64,000 nucleotides of DNA from Nocardia terrae (GCF_009760405.1 NZ_WRPP01000004.1:124001-188000); one strand, 5' to 3'; shown: positions 8,014 through 16,418, counted from the first letter of the stretch. Notes: a model not told the origin generated them from the letters alone. Numbers and translations are program-made.

Positions 8014-8964
8014 ATGACGGGCTCTCCGAAACCAGCTGTGTGCGTCCTGGGTACCGGTTTGATCGGCGGATCGGTGCTGCGCGCCGCCGCCGCGGCCGGG
8101 TACGAGGCGTTCGGCTACAACCGCTCCGAGGTCGGCTCGAAGGCCGCCCGCATGGACGGATACGACGTGATCAGCGATGTGGAGGCGGTGCTCACCCGGG
8201 CCGCGGAACGGGACGCGCTGATCGTGATCGGTGTGCCCATGACCGCCATCGACGCCGTGTTGTCGGATGTGAAGACCTTCGCGCCCGATTGTGTGCTCAC
8301 CGATGTGGTGAGCGTGAAGGCCCCGGTCGCCGCGGCCGTGCAGCGCCACGAACTGGGGGCGCGCTACATCGGCGGGCACCCCATGGCGGGGACCAGCGAA
8401 TCCGGTTGGGCGGCATCGGCTCCCGACCTGTTCAAGAACGCGGCCTGGGCGGTCAGCGTGGATCCCGGCGTACACGCCGACCCCTTCCGGCGTGTCGTGC
8501 GGCTGGCGCTGGACTGCGGCGCGGTGGTGGTGCCGGTGCTGGCGGTGGAACATGACCGCGCGGTCGCCCGCATCTCGCACCTACCCCACGTCCTGGCGGA
8601 GGCCCTCGCCATCGAGGGCACCAACGGCGGTCCGCTGGCCCTCGGCCTGGCGGCGGGCTCCTTCCGCGACGGCACCCGGGTCGCGGCCACCGCCCCCGAC
8701 CTGGTCCGGGCCATCTGCGAACCGAACGCCGCCGCGCTGCTGGACGTGCTCGACGACACCCTCGAGGTCCTCACCCAGGCCCGCGACAGCCTGCGCGCGA
8801 ACGGCACCATCACCGAACTGGTGGAGGCCGGGCACGACGCCCGCACGGACTTCGACGACAACGAGCGCTGGTTCATCACCGATGTCACCCCGGGCGAGCA
8901 CAACTGGCTGACCAAGTACATCGACGCCGGCCGCGCGGGGGGCGTGATCAACTCCCTGGACTAG
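8014..8964 (+). CDS. tyrA: Prephenate dehydrogenase
   Basis: The 316-residue enzyme oxidatively decarboxylates prephenate to 4-hydroxyphenylpyruvate with NAD+ in tyrosine synthesis. An N-terminal Rossmann motif VLGTGLIGGSVLRAA (about residues 11-25) binds NAD. GGHPMAGTSESGW (about residues 119-131) carries the conserved His of the active site, and DRAVARISHLPHVLA the second conserved histidines. The gene is divergent from the tadA pair. The aminotransferase at 16419-17498 could carry out the following step. The stop overlaps that of the convergent gene in a shared CTAG. Confidence 0.93.
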   Translation: MTGSPKPAVCVLGTGLIGGSVLRAAAAAGYEAFGYNRSEVGSKAARMDGYDVISDVEAVLTRAAERDALIVIGVPMTAIDAVLSDVKTFAPDCVLTDVVSVKAPVAAAVQRHELGARYIGGHPMAGTSESGWAASAPDLFKNAAWAVSVDPGVHADPFRRVVRLALDCGAVVVPVLAVEHDRAVARISHLPHVLAEALAIEGTNGGPLALGLAAGSFRDGTRVAATAPDLVRAICEPNAAALLDVLDDTLEVLTQARDSLRANGTITELVEAGHDARTDFDDNERWFITDVTPGEHNWLTKYIDAGRAGGVINSLD

Positions 8965-9563
8965 ATCCGTTCGGCCAGGCCCGGGTAGTCGAGCAGGAAG
9001 CCGTCCTCGTCGACGGTGACGGTCGCGCTGGAGACGGGCGAGAGCACGTGGATGCCGTCGGGGCCGCTGCTGTAGGTGAGGCTGGCTTCCTGCACGAGGA
9101 GGTCGGGCAGGCGCACGTAGACGACGGGGACCTGGACGTCCTCGTTCGTGTGCGCCAGCCCGTAGCGGCGGATGGGGAGGGTGTTGAAGAACGGGCTCAG
9201 CACCACGTCCACATCCAGCGCGCCGCCGAAGGTGGAGCGCACGTGGGTGTTTCCGGCGTCGATGAGCCAGTAGTTCTCCTCGTCGCGGGCGATCGAGGCG
9301 TGGCGTTCGCCGGTGGCGAGGGTGCTGCGCAGCGAGAGCCGCTTGGTGACCCCGGATTCGTCGGTGACCAGGTCGTAGGAGGCGCTGAAGGCGGGATGGT
9401 CCTCGCAGTCGCCGGCGATGATGCGGCCCGCAGCGCGAATCCGGTTGCCGCTCAATACCACCCGCACCGATTCCATCCGCGATGCGTTGTGCGCCCGCCA
9501 GGTGAGAATGGCCGGCCACCGCGGCGCACCCGGCTTGGCTTCCTCACTCCCGTTATCCGTCAC
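8961..9563 (-). CDS. Putative glycolipid-binding domain protein
   Basis: The 200-residue protein matches the family annotated as putative glycolipid-binding (PF06475-type). It begins with AILTWRAHNASRMESVRV and later has LRSTLATGERHASIARDEENYWLIDAG and FGGALDVDVVLSPFFNTLPIRR, a pattern typical of that family. It lacks a signal peptide and membrane helices. It converges on tyrA with shared CTAG stop codons. The biochemical role of the family is poorly defined; the call is by recognised sequence pattern. Confidence 0.78.
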   Translation of the reverse strand: MTDNGSEEAKPGAPRWPAILTWRAHNASRMESVRVVLSGNRIRAAGRIIAGDCEDHPAFSASYDLVTDESGVTKRLSLRSTLATGERHASIARDEENYWLIDAGNTHVRSTFGGALDVDVVLSPFFNTLPIRRYGLAHTNEDVQVPVVYVRLPDLLVQEASLTYSSGPDGIHVLSPVSSATVTVDEDGFLLDYPGLAERI

Positions 9564-9631
9564 GCCTATAACCGTAGTTGCAGGTGTCCGCGCACCCGTG
9601 CTCCCCGGCCGGTATCACTCCGTGCGCGCGA

Positions 9632-9760
9632 CATCGTGATCAACATGCAATGGTGCGGGCCGCTTCTCGGCGTTTGCCCACGCCATCGCCTGCTGATCGA
9701 GCGTCCTGGTGATAGCCGCAGGCTCTGGAACGGGGCTGTGGAACGGTGTTGATCACGATG
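9632..9760. promoter_or_regulatory. 14-bp inverted repeat ahead of the methyltransferase gene
   Basis: CATCGTGATCAACA (9632-9645) and its exact reverse complement TGTTGATCACGATG (9747-9760) flank 101 bases in the 245-bp region upstream of the cytosine methyltransferase. No coding sequence is seen between the arms. The repeat could be a pair of regulator sites or a stem at the base of a long hairpin. The function is inferred only from position. Confidence 0.5.
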
Positions 9761-9823
9761 CGGCCGGGGGGACTCGAGTAACCTGCTCTGGGCACGGGGG
9801 ACTCCGGGGTGAAAGGGACTGTT

Positions 9824-10981
9824 GTGACGGGCGCGCGGATGGTCGGCCTGTTCGCCGGCATCGGCGGACTGGAACTCGGGCTGGCGGCGCACGGGTGGCG
9901 CAGTGAACTGCTGTGCGAGATCGACTCGGGGGCGCAGGCGGTACTGCGGGCGCACTTCCCGGACGTGCCACTGCATTCCGATGTGACCAAGCTGCGCGCG
10001 CTGCCGTCGGGGACCGAGCTGGTGGCGGCCGGATTCCCCTGCCAGGACCTGTCGCAGGCCGGGCGGACCGCCGGAATCACCGGGCCCCGTTCGGGTTTGG
10101 TGGACGAGGTGTTCCGGCTGGTCAAGCGCAAGAAGGGGCCGCGCTGGCTGCTCATCGAGAATGTGCCGTTCATGCTGCAACTGGGCAGCGGCGCAGCCAT
10201 GCGCCACATCACCGACGCGCTCAGCGAACTCGGCTACACCTGGGCCTACCGGGTGGTGGACGCGCGCGCGTTCGGGCTGCCGCAGCGGCGCGAGCGGGTG
10301 CTGATGCTGGCCTCGCGCACCGAGGATCCGCGGCCGATCCTGTTCGGGACGGACGCGGGCCCGCGCGAGATGGGCGATCCGTCGAATCACCCGTGCGGCT
10401 TCTACTGGACCGAGGGCAATCGCGGGCTGGGCTGGGCGGTGAACGCGGTGCCGACACTGAAGGGCGGTTCGGGCCTCGGCATCGCGAGCCCGCCCGCCGT
10501 GCGGCTGCCGTCGGGTGAACTGGTGACGCCGGGCATCACCGACGGCGAACGCCTGCAGGGTTTCGATCGGGATTGGACCACACCGGCTTTGACGGTTCCG
10601 GGCATCCGGCACGGGCATCGCTGGAAGCTGGTCGGCAATGCGGTGAGTGTGCGCATGGCGTCCTGGATCGCCGAGCGCGTCACCAACCCGTCCGATGATC
10701 CGGTCCCGGACGGCGAACCGCTGACCCGCCGCAGCTGGCCCACGGCCGCGTGGGGACATCGCGGGACGGTACAGCGGGTTCCGGTGTCCACCTGGCCCGT
10801 TCACGCGCCCTACGAGGACCTGCGCTGGTTCCTCGACGATTCGCGGCTGCTGTCGGCCCGGGCGACCGCGGGCTTCCTGCGCCGCACGGCCATGGGCTCG
10901 CTGCGTTTCCCCGAGGGCTTCCTCGACGATGTGGAGAACCATCTCGAGCGGATGGGAGGCACGCCGCGCGAGGCGGCGTGA
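9824..10981 (+). CDS. DNA (cytosine-5-)-methyltransferase
   Basis: The 385-residue protein has the ordered motifs of C5 methyltransferases: FAGIGG (SAM binding, residues 10-15), GFPCQDLSQAG with catalytic C73, ENV (112-114), QRRERV (154-159) and GNAV (about 278). It transfers methyl from SAM to cytosine in a specific duplex sequence. A C-terminal tail of about 95 residues follows the last motif. The gene is followed by vsr, but no restriction endonuclease is seen nearby, so it may be a solitary methylase. GTG 9824 has AAAGGGA upstream; GTG 9809 is an alternative. The target sequence cannot be read from the protein. Confidence 0.92.
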   Translation: MTGARMVGLFAGIGGLELGLAAHGWRSELLCEIDSGAQAVLRAHFPDVPLHSDVTKLRALPSGTELVAAGFPCQDLSQAGRTAGITGPRSGLVDEVFRLVKRKKGPRWLLIENVPFMLQLGSGAAMRHITDALSELGYTWAYRVVDARAFGLPQRRERVLMLASRTEDPRPILFGTDAGPREMGDPSNHPCGFYWTEGNRGLGWAVNAVPTLKGGSGLGIASPPAVRLPSGELVTPGITDGERLQGFDRDWTTPALTVPGIRHGHRWKLVGNAVSVRMASWIAERVTNPSDDPVPDGEPLTRRSWPTAAWGHRGTVQRVPVSTWPVHAPYEDLRWFLDDSRLLSARATAGFLRRTAMGSLRFPEGFLDDVENHLERMGGTPREAA

Positions 10982-10987
10982 CGGACT

Positions 10988-11031
10988 GTGCGGGATCTTG
11001 CCGGCCGTGCGGGATCTTGCCGGCCGTGCGG
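10988..11031. repeat. 19-bp tandem repeat between methyltransferase and vsr
   Basis: The 19-base unit GTGCGGGATCTTGCCGGCC occurs twice perfectly (10988-11006, 11007-11025) and a third time in part (GTGCGG). It fills most of the 70-base gap between the two genes. Slippage between copies could change spacing and therefore coupling of vsr expression. Confidence 0.85.
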
Positions 11032-11051
11032 TGCGCGGCGAGGATGGCCGG

Positions 11052-11474
11052 ATGTCGACAACGCGGCGGCCGGGTACCGATGCGGCGACCAGCGCCCGCA
11101 TGGCCAAGCAGCGCCGGGTGGATACGAAACCGGAACTCGAGCTGCGCCGGGAATTGCATCGCCGGGGAAAACGGTTCTTTGTGGACAAGGCTCCGCTGCC
11201 CGGTCTGCGTCGGCGAGCCGACCTGGTGTTTCCCCGGCGAAAGGTGGCTGTCTATGTGGACGGATGCTTCTGGCACAGCTGCCCCGAGCACGCGACACAC
11301 CCGAAGAACAACGCCGAGTGGTGGGAGCGGAAGCTGGCGGGGAATGTGGCGCGGGATCGGGATACCGATACCCGGCTGACGGCGGCCGGATGGGCGGTCG
11401 TGCGGGTGTGGGAACACGAAAGCGCGGAAGCGGCGGCCGACCGGGTGATGCGGGTACTGGCACGCGGGGCGTGA
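11052..11474 (+). CDS. vsr: Very short patch repair endonuclease
   Basis: The 140-residue nuclease nicks next to T:G mismatches made by deamination of 5-methylcytosine. The family core is complete: SARMAKQRRVDTKPELELRR at the start of the domain, RRRADLVFPRRKVAVYVDG with the metal-binding Asp, and CFWHSCPEH with the zinc and catalytic histidines. It partners the upstream cytosine methyltransferase, limiting C-to-T mutation at methylated sites. ATG 11052 has GAGGATGG upstream; the longer open frame from 10929 runs into the methylase gene and the tandem repeat. Confidence 0.93.
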   Translation: MSTTRRPGTDAATSARMAKQRRVDTKPELELRRELHRRGKRFFVDKAPLPGLRRRADLVFPRRKVAVYVDGCFWHSCPEHATHPKNNAEWWERKLAGNVARDRDTDTRLTAAGWAVVRVWEHESAEAAADRVMRVLARGA

Positions 11475-11588
11475 CGACCATGTTTCCGAATGGGAGACAA
11501 TGGTCCTACGACCGGACGACCAGTCCGACAAAACAGACTGCGGGCAGGCAGTACGAGTAAGCGAGGCCAGGCGAAAGCGAGCGCGGTG

Positions 11589-12350
11589 ATGCCAACCGAG
11601 CAAAAACTAGCCGAGGCGGCTCCGAGCAAAGTAGCTCAGCAGCCGCGATGGCGTCGGGCGCTCCGCTGGTTCATCGCGATCTTGATCGCCGTCGCCGGAT
11701 TCGGCTACTCGTCCTGGGTCCTCGAATTCATCCTCCCCATCCAGAGCAATCCCACCAACACCTTCCTCAGCCAGCTGGCCGAGAAGGGCGCACCCTTCCG
11801 ATGGGTGTTCACCACCGGCGACACCGTGTCCGGTTCGCTGCTGGTGCTGGCGGGACTGGGCGGGCTGCTGCTGTTCTCGCGGCGGCGCTACTCGACCATC
11901 GGCTGGGTGGCGCTGACCTGCTTCGGCGCGGCCACCATCGCCGACGCGCAGTGGCCGATCGTGCCGGACGATCCGGACGGGCCCAAGCGCTATGTGGATA
12001 CCGGCCTGTTCCCGCAGCTGCACCAGATTCACGCGCTGACCAGCACTTTGGCCGTGTTCTCCATCTATATCGCGATGATCGCCTTCACCGTGGCGGCCTT
12101 CAAGTACCGGCGCTGGCCGATCCTGCGGCACACCGGATTGTGGATTCTGATCGTCGGTTCCGCGGTGACGGCGTGGATGCTGATCGCCGACAACCTGCCC
12201 GGCAACTACGGCCTGGGCATCGCCCAGCGCATCCAGGTCGGGGCCATGTCGCTGTGGCTGGTGGCGCTGGCGGTGCAAATCGTTGTCGCCGAACGGGATT
12301 CCGGCATTCCGGCCGCGCACCGGCGCACCGCGGCGTCGTCCGGCCGCTGA
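11589..12350 (+). CDS. DUF998-type membrane protein
   Basis: The 253-residue protein has about six membrane helices (around residues 22-44, 70-90, 98-115, 145-168, 180-200 and 212-232). Its layout (SWVLEFILPIQSNPTNTFLS, then LAGLGGLLLFSRRR and IQVGAMSLWLVALA) matches the DUF998 family of membrane proteins with unknown function. ATG 11589 is chosen; a GTG at 11586 abuts it. It follows vsr by 114 bases. Confidence 0.72.
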   Translation: MPTEQKLAEAAPSKVAQQPRWRRALRWFIAILIAVAGFGYSSWVLEFILPIQSNPTNTFLSQLAEKGAPFRWVFTTGDTVSGSLLVLAGLGGLLLFSRRRYSTIGWVALTCFGAATIADAQWPIVPDDPDGPKRYVDTGLFPQLHQIHALTSTLAVFSIYIAMIAFTVAAFKYRRWPILRHTGLWILIVGSAVTAWMLIADNLPGNYGLGIAQRIQVGAMSLWLVALAVQIVVAERDSGIPAAHRRTAASSGR

Positions 12351-12377
12351 CCGTCCGCACCCACTATGGTCGGAAAT

Positions 12378-13094
12378 GTGACCAGCGACGCCTCGCAACT
12401 CGCCGACACCAACGCCCAGCTCGACACCGTCGCCGCCGCCACCGCGCGGCTGCTGCCCGCGGTGGCCGCCCTGACCGAGGCCGACCTGGTCGAGCCCTCC
12501 CTGCTGCCCGGCTGGACCCGCGGCCACGTCCTGGCCCACCTGTCCCGCAATGCCGACAGCCTGGTCAATCTGCTGCTGTGGGCCCGCACCGGGATCGAAA
12601 CCCCGCAGTACGCGAGCCAGTTCCTGCGGGAGGCCGATATCGAGGCGGGTGCGCCCCGGCCGCTGCGCGAACAGCTCGAGGACCTCACCGCCTCGCACGA
12701 ACGCTGGCTGGCGCTGGCCCGCGTCATGCCCGCCGACCGCTGGCCCACCCTGGTCCGTAACCGCAAGGGCGGCGAGATGCCCGCCACCCGCGTCCCGTGG
12801 ATGCGGCTGGTCGAGGTGGAGATCCACCACGTCGACCTCGATATCGGCTACGCCCCGGCCGACTGGTCCCCGGAGTTCGTGGCCCGTCTGCTGCCGCAGT
12901 GCGTCACCGAGACCGAACCCGCCGACGGCACCGGCTTCACCGTGCACGCCACCGACACCGGCTACACCGGCACGGTCGGCACGCCCGCCACCACCATCAG
13001 CGGCCCCGCCGCCGACCTGGCCGCCTGGCTCATCGGCCGCTCCCCCGGCACCGACCTCACCGGCGACCTTCCCACCCTCGGCGCCTGGAAATAG
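12378..13094 (+). CDS. Maleylpyruvate isomerase-family, mycothiol-dependent-type protein
   Basis: The 238-residue protein has the DinB-like four-helix N-terminal domain of mycothiol maleylpyruvate isomerases: PSLLPGWTRGHVLAHLSRNA with a metal-type His near residue 50, and VEVEIHHVDLDIGY with the His-His-x-Asp pair near residue 150. It belongs to the maleylpyruvate isomerase N-terminal family, many members of which use mycothiol, the thiol of this bacterial group. The actual substrate is unknown. GTG 12378 is chosen because GGAA precedes it; ATG 12366 in the same frame has no Shine-Dalgarno. Confidence 0.8.
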   Translation: MTSDASQLADTNAQLDTVAAATARLLPAVAALTEADLVEPSLLPGWTRGHVLAHLSRNADSLVNLLLWARTGIETPQYASQFLREADIEAGAPRPLREQLEDLTASHERWLALARVMPADRWPTLVRNRKGGEMPATRVPWMRLVEVEIHHVDLDIGYAPADWSPEFVARLLPQCVTETEPADGTGFTVHATDTGYTGTVGTPATTISGPAADLAAWLIGRSPGTDLTGDLPTLGAWK

Positions 13095-13127
13095 CCCCCG
13101 CGGGCCGGGTTGTTCGGTGCGTGGTCG

Positions 13128-14027
13128 TCACGATCCGGATGTCGAGGTGATCGCCCGGGTGACCGCGGTGATCGCGGGGGTGGCCGGGCCGGGGAGCCGG
13201 GCCACGAGGATTCGGCGGGATTCCGGCGGCGCACCCTGGACTCGGAGAGCGATCACACCGGGCGGGAAGATCGGCGACAGGCTTCCCGGAACCGTGGTGA
13301 CGCCGAAACCGCCTGCTACCAAGTGCAGTTTCGTCAGCCAGTCGCGGGCGCTGTGGACGATGCGTGCTCGTCCCGGCAGCCCCGGCCATACACCGAGCAG
13401 TGGCTCCGCGCTGGAGGACGGGGTCGCTATCCAGGGGGCGTCGACGAGTTCGTCGACCTGCACCGAGGTACGGCCCGCGAAAATGCCGGTGGCCGAAGCC
13501 GCCACGACCAACTCGGTGTCCTGAATCGTCGTGAGGTGCAGACGCGGGGACTCGCCGTCCGGCGGCCGATGCGGTGGACGCGAGGACAGGACGGCCAGAT
13601 CGATCGCGCCGGTGCGCAATGCCCGGGTCAGTCCGGGGGTCGTGCCTTCCCTGGTGGTGACCCGGACCTGCGGCGCGACCGTGGCGAGCCGGGCGAGCGC
13701 GGCGGGCAGGATCACCGGCCCGGCGCTGAGGAACAAACCCAGCCGCACCTCCTCGGCCCGGGGAGTCTCGCCGTTCAGATCGCGTTCGGCGGCGTCGACC
13801 GACTCCAGAATCGTTCGCGCATAACGCAATAGCGTGAGGCCGGGCCCGGTGAGCCGGACCCCGTCGGGACGCCGTTCGAACAGCGTTGCCCCGGCGCTGC
13901 GTTCGAGGGCGAGCGCCTGACGCGAGATCGCCGACTGCGTGTAGCCCAGGCGCGCGGCGGCCGCCGTGAAGCTGCCCGATTCGGCGATCTGACAGAGCAC
14001 TCGCAGATTCGCGCTCGAAACGTCCAT
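13128..14027 (-). CDS. LysR-family transcriptional regulator
   Basis: The 299-residue protein has the LysR helix-turn-helix at residues 5-60 (LCQIAESGSFTAAAARLGYT, QSAISRQ, TLFERRPDGVRLTGPG) and a periplasmic-binding-protein-like effector domain. It is divergent from the zinc/quinone-type oxidoreductase at 14124-15209 with a 96-base gap, so it probably controls that gene. The effector is unknown. The GCAT-N7-ATGC sequence just upstream is a weak operator candidate only. Confidence 0.9.
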   Translation of the reverse strand: MDVSSANLRVLCQIAESGSFTAAAARLGYTQSAISRQALALERSAGATLFERRPDGVRLTGPGLTLLRYARTILESVDAAERDLNGETPRAEEVRLGLFLSAGPVILPAALARLATVAPQVRVTTREGTTPGLTRALRTGAIDLAVLSSRPPHRPPDGESPRLHLTTIQDTELVVAASATGIFAGRTSVQVDELVDAPWIATPSSSAEPLLGVWPGLPGRARIVHSARDWLTKLHLVAGGFGVTTVPGSLSPIFPPGVIALRVQGAPPESRRILVARLPGPATPAITAVTRAITSTSGS

Positions 14028-14123
14028 GCCGACTACGCATACCAGAGATGCCTGATCGTCGCTTCCCGCATGACGCGTGCCTGCTTAGCGTGGGGGAAGA
14101 CGAGACGACGGAAAGGCTTTCCC

Positions 14124-15209
14124 ATGCGTGCGGCGACACTGACCGACTTCGGCAAACCGCTGACCGTGCACGATGTGCCCGACCCCGAAGCCGGCGGCGG
14201 TGAGGTGCTGGTCGAGGTCCTGGCGACCTGTGTACTCCCGTATTCGGCCGAGATTTTCAGCGGCGAACGACGCTACCCACTGGAGCCGCCGGTCGTGCCG
14301 GGCGTCGGCGGTATCGGCCGCATAGCGCGCATCGGTCCGGACGCGACCAAGCTCCGCGTCGGCGATCTGGTGTGGTGCGATGCGACGGTCCGGGCCCGCG
14401 ACGACGCCCTGACACCGGATATCACGCTGCAGGGCTGGAGTTCTCGCGGTGAGGGCGGTGCCCGGCTGGCCCGGTACCTGCACGACGGCCCCTTCGCGGA
14501 ACTGATGCGCGTCCCCACCGAGAACGTCTATCCGCTGCCCGCCGCGGCGGCCGCCGATCCCGCCCGATGGTCCAGCATGACCGTGTACGCCGTCCCCTAC
14601 GGCGGCTTGCTGGCCGGCGGGCTCGAGGCCGGGGAGACCGTGCTGATCAGCGGCGCGACCGGCAATTTCGGCAGCAGCGCGGTGGCGATCGCCCTCGCCA
14701 TGGGAGCCGGGCGGGTGGTGGCCCCCGGTCGTAATCGGTCGGTCCTGGACCTGCTCGCCGACCGTTTCGGCCCCCGGCTGTGCCCGGTCGAACTCAGCGG
14801 CGACGAGGAGACCGACCGCCTCGCCATGACCACGGCGGCCGACGGCCCGATCGACCTGGTCCTCGATCTCCTGCCGCCCCAAGCGCCCAGCTCGGCCACC
14901 CGCGCGGCGGCCATGACCGTCCGCGAATACGGCCGGGTCGTCCTGATGGGCGGTGTCGGCATGCTCGGCGGCCCGGATCTCGCCCTCCCCTACCCCTGGA
15001 TCATGCGCAATTCGGTGACCGTCCGCGGCCAGTGGATGTTCTCCCGCACCGCGAACGTGGGCCTGATCCGCCTCATCGCCTCGGGCACCCTCGACCTCAC
15101 CCGCGACCACCTCACCCGCTTCGACCTCGACGAGGTCAACGACGCGATCGCCCACGCCGCAACCCACGGCGGCCCCTTCGACCGCACCATCCTCACACCG
15201 AACCCCTGA
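14124..15209 (+). CDS. MDR-superfamily alcohol dehydrogenase/quinone reductase
   Basis: The 361-residue protein has a GroES-like N-terminal domain (MRAATLTDFGKPLTVHDVPD) and a Rossmann domain with the variant ISGATGNFGSSAVAIA (about residues 175-190). The typical catalytic zinc motif GHE is absent, and PGVGGIGRIARIG replaces it, so it may be a zinc-free reductase. ATG 14124 is preferred, with GGAAAGG upstream, over the longer frame from 14070. The divergent LysR gene probably regulates it. The substrate is unknown. Confidence 0.85.
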   Translation: MRAATLTDFGKPLTVHDVPDPEAGGGEVLVEVLATCVLPYSAEIFSGERRYPLEPPVVPGVGGIGRIARIGPDATKLRVGDLVWCDATVRARDDALTPDITLQGWSSRGEGGARLARYLHDGPFAELMRVPTENVYPLPAAAAADPARWSSMTVYAVPYGGLLAGGLEAGETVLISGATGNFGSSAVAIALAMGAGRVVAPGRNRSVLDLLADRFGPRLCPVELSGDEETDRLAMTTAADGPIDLVLDLLPPQAPSSATRAAAMTVREYGRVVLMGGVGMLGGPDLALPYPWIMRNSVTVRGQWMFSRTANVGLIRLIASGTLDLTRDHLTRFDLDEVNDAIAHAATHGGPFDRTILTPNP

Positions 15210-15251
15210 AAGCCCGGCCGCCCCCGAACACCGGCACAACCACGAAAACGC

Positions 15252-15285
15252 CAGTGGCCCCACACCATTCGGTGTGGGGCCACTG
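15252..15285. terminator. Terminator between oxidoreductase and tRNA-Arg
   Basis: A perfect inverted repeat with 15-bp arms (15252-15266 and 15271-15285) and a 4-nt loop. On the minus strand GCGTTTTCG follows, giving a short T run after tRNA-Arg. It may also end the oxidoreductase transcript. Confidence 0.85.
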
Positions 15286-15290
15286 TATTG

Positions 15291-15363
15291 CGCGCCCGGA
15301 GAGACTCGAACTCCCAACCTTCTGATCCGTAGTCAGATGCTCTATCCGTTGAGCTACGGGCGC
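15291..15363 (-). tRNA. tRNA-Arg (ACG)
   Basis: The minus strand forms a 73-nt tRNA: acceptor GCGCCCG pairs with CGGGCGC, D arm AGCTCAACGGAT, anticodon stem-loop TCTGA-CTACGGA-TCAGA giving ACG, and T arm with GTTCGAGTC. CCA is not encoded. A34 is the substrate of TadA (6934-7419), so that this tRNA can read CGU, CGC and CGA. Confidence 0.96.
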
Positions 15364-15401
15364 AAGATTATTCAAATGTGGTCACTCGGCGTACCGAGTG
15401 G

Positions 15402-15491
15402 TGGCGGAGGCGAGAGGATTTGAACCTCCGGTCCCCGTGAAGGGACAACTCATTAGCAGTGAGTCCCATTCGGCCGCTCTGGCACGCCTCC
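15402..15491 (-). tRNA. tRNA-Ser (GCT)
   Basis: A class II tRNA with a long variable arm. The acceptor GGAGGCG pairs with CGCCTCC, and the anticodon stem-loop is ACTCA-CTGCTAA-TGAGT (GCT). The T arm contains GGTTCAAATCC, and CCA is encoded at 15402-15404. It lies 38 bases upstream of tRNA-Arg on the same strand and may be co-transcribed with it. Confidence 0.96.
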
Positions 15492-15579
15492 TGGTGCCCC
15501 TCTTCGAGGGCGCCGGTTCCTTTCGAACCGCCGGGACAGAAGATTACACAGCGGGTGACCAATAGGCCAAATCGGCTGG

Positions 15580-16272
15580 TCAGCGTAGGTGCGAGTCGAA
15601 CCATTCGTAGATGCGGGTCTGGGCGTCGAGGACGGAGACGTCGTCCAGGGCGGAGGGGTCGAAGCCGGGATGGTCGGGGCGGTGGTGCAGACCGGGGTAG
15701 GTGACGACGAGGGTGGCGACATCGGCGCGGGCGCAGGCGTCGCGGAGGCGGTCCACCTCGTCGGGCGGGGTGAGCGGGTCGTCCTCGCCGAAGAGGCCGA
15801 GCCAGGGGGCCTTGAAATCGGGGGCGGCGGCGAGCAGGGCCACGGCCTGCGGGGTGAGGGGTGCGCCGATGCCGGGGGCCGCGACGCTGACGGCCGCGCC
15901 GATGCGGCGATTGGTGGCGACCAGGGCCGCGGCGGTGCCGGCCGAGTCGAACCCGAGCACGCCGATGCAGTCACGGAACACGCCGTGCGCGGTGAGCCAG
16001 TCGAAGCAGGCGTCGAAGTCGGCGAACAGGTCCTCGCCGAAGACGCGGTCGGGAGTGCTGCCGTTGGCGGGTCGATGGAAGAGATCCGGGGCCAGGACGG
16101 TCCAGCCGTCGGCGGCGAGCGCGTGCATGAGTTCCAGCAATGGCTCGGTGAATTCGCGTGATTCGTGCAACACCACAATGCCGCCGCGGGCATGACCCTC
16201 GGGTTCGAGCACCGTGAGCGGGACCGTGCTCGTGTCGTGCACAGGGGCGTGTTCTCGATAGATGCCCGACAT
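15580..16272 (-). CDS. Dienelactone hydrolase-family protein with Asp at the nucleophile position
   Basis: The 230-residue alpha/beta-hydrolase-fold protein shows the family core: GGIVVLHESREFTEPLLELM, GWTVLAPDLFHR, then VLGFDSAGTAAALVA. It also has FGEDDPLTP and GLHHRP, which hold the acid Asp and active-site His. In dienelactone hydrolases the elbow reads G-x-C-x-G, but here it is G-F-D-S-A-G, so Asp sits at the nucleophile position with Ser next to it. The substrate is unknown. Start ATG 16272. Confidence 0.8.
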   Translation of the reverse strand: MSGIYREHAPVHDTSTVPLTVLEPEGHARGGIVVLHESREFTEPLLELMHALAADGWTVLAPDLFHRPANGSTPDRVFGEDLFADFDACFDWLTAHGVFRDCIGVLGFDSAGTAAALVATNRRIGAAVSVAAPGIGAPLTPQAVALLAAAPDFKAPWLGLFGEDDPLTPPDEVDRLRDACARADVATLVVTYPGLHHRPDHPGFDPSALDDVSVLDAQTRIYEWFDSHLR

Positions 16273-16418
16273 AGGGCCACTGTAGTTGCGCTAGGTAAAA
16301 ACGGGATAAATCTTTCCCGGGGTCGGATATTCCGGAGATATTCCGGCTGAGCGGCATTCGAGCAAACCGGGTGGCACCGCGAGTCGGCCACTCGGGGGGC
16401 GGGACATAGGGTGGAGGG

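Noticed and set aside
14028..14123. LysR box GCAT-N7-ATGC
   Set aside because: Only 4-bp arms and not the T-N11-A pattern; too weak to call.
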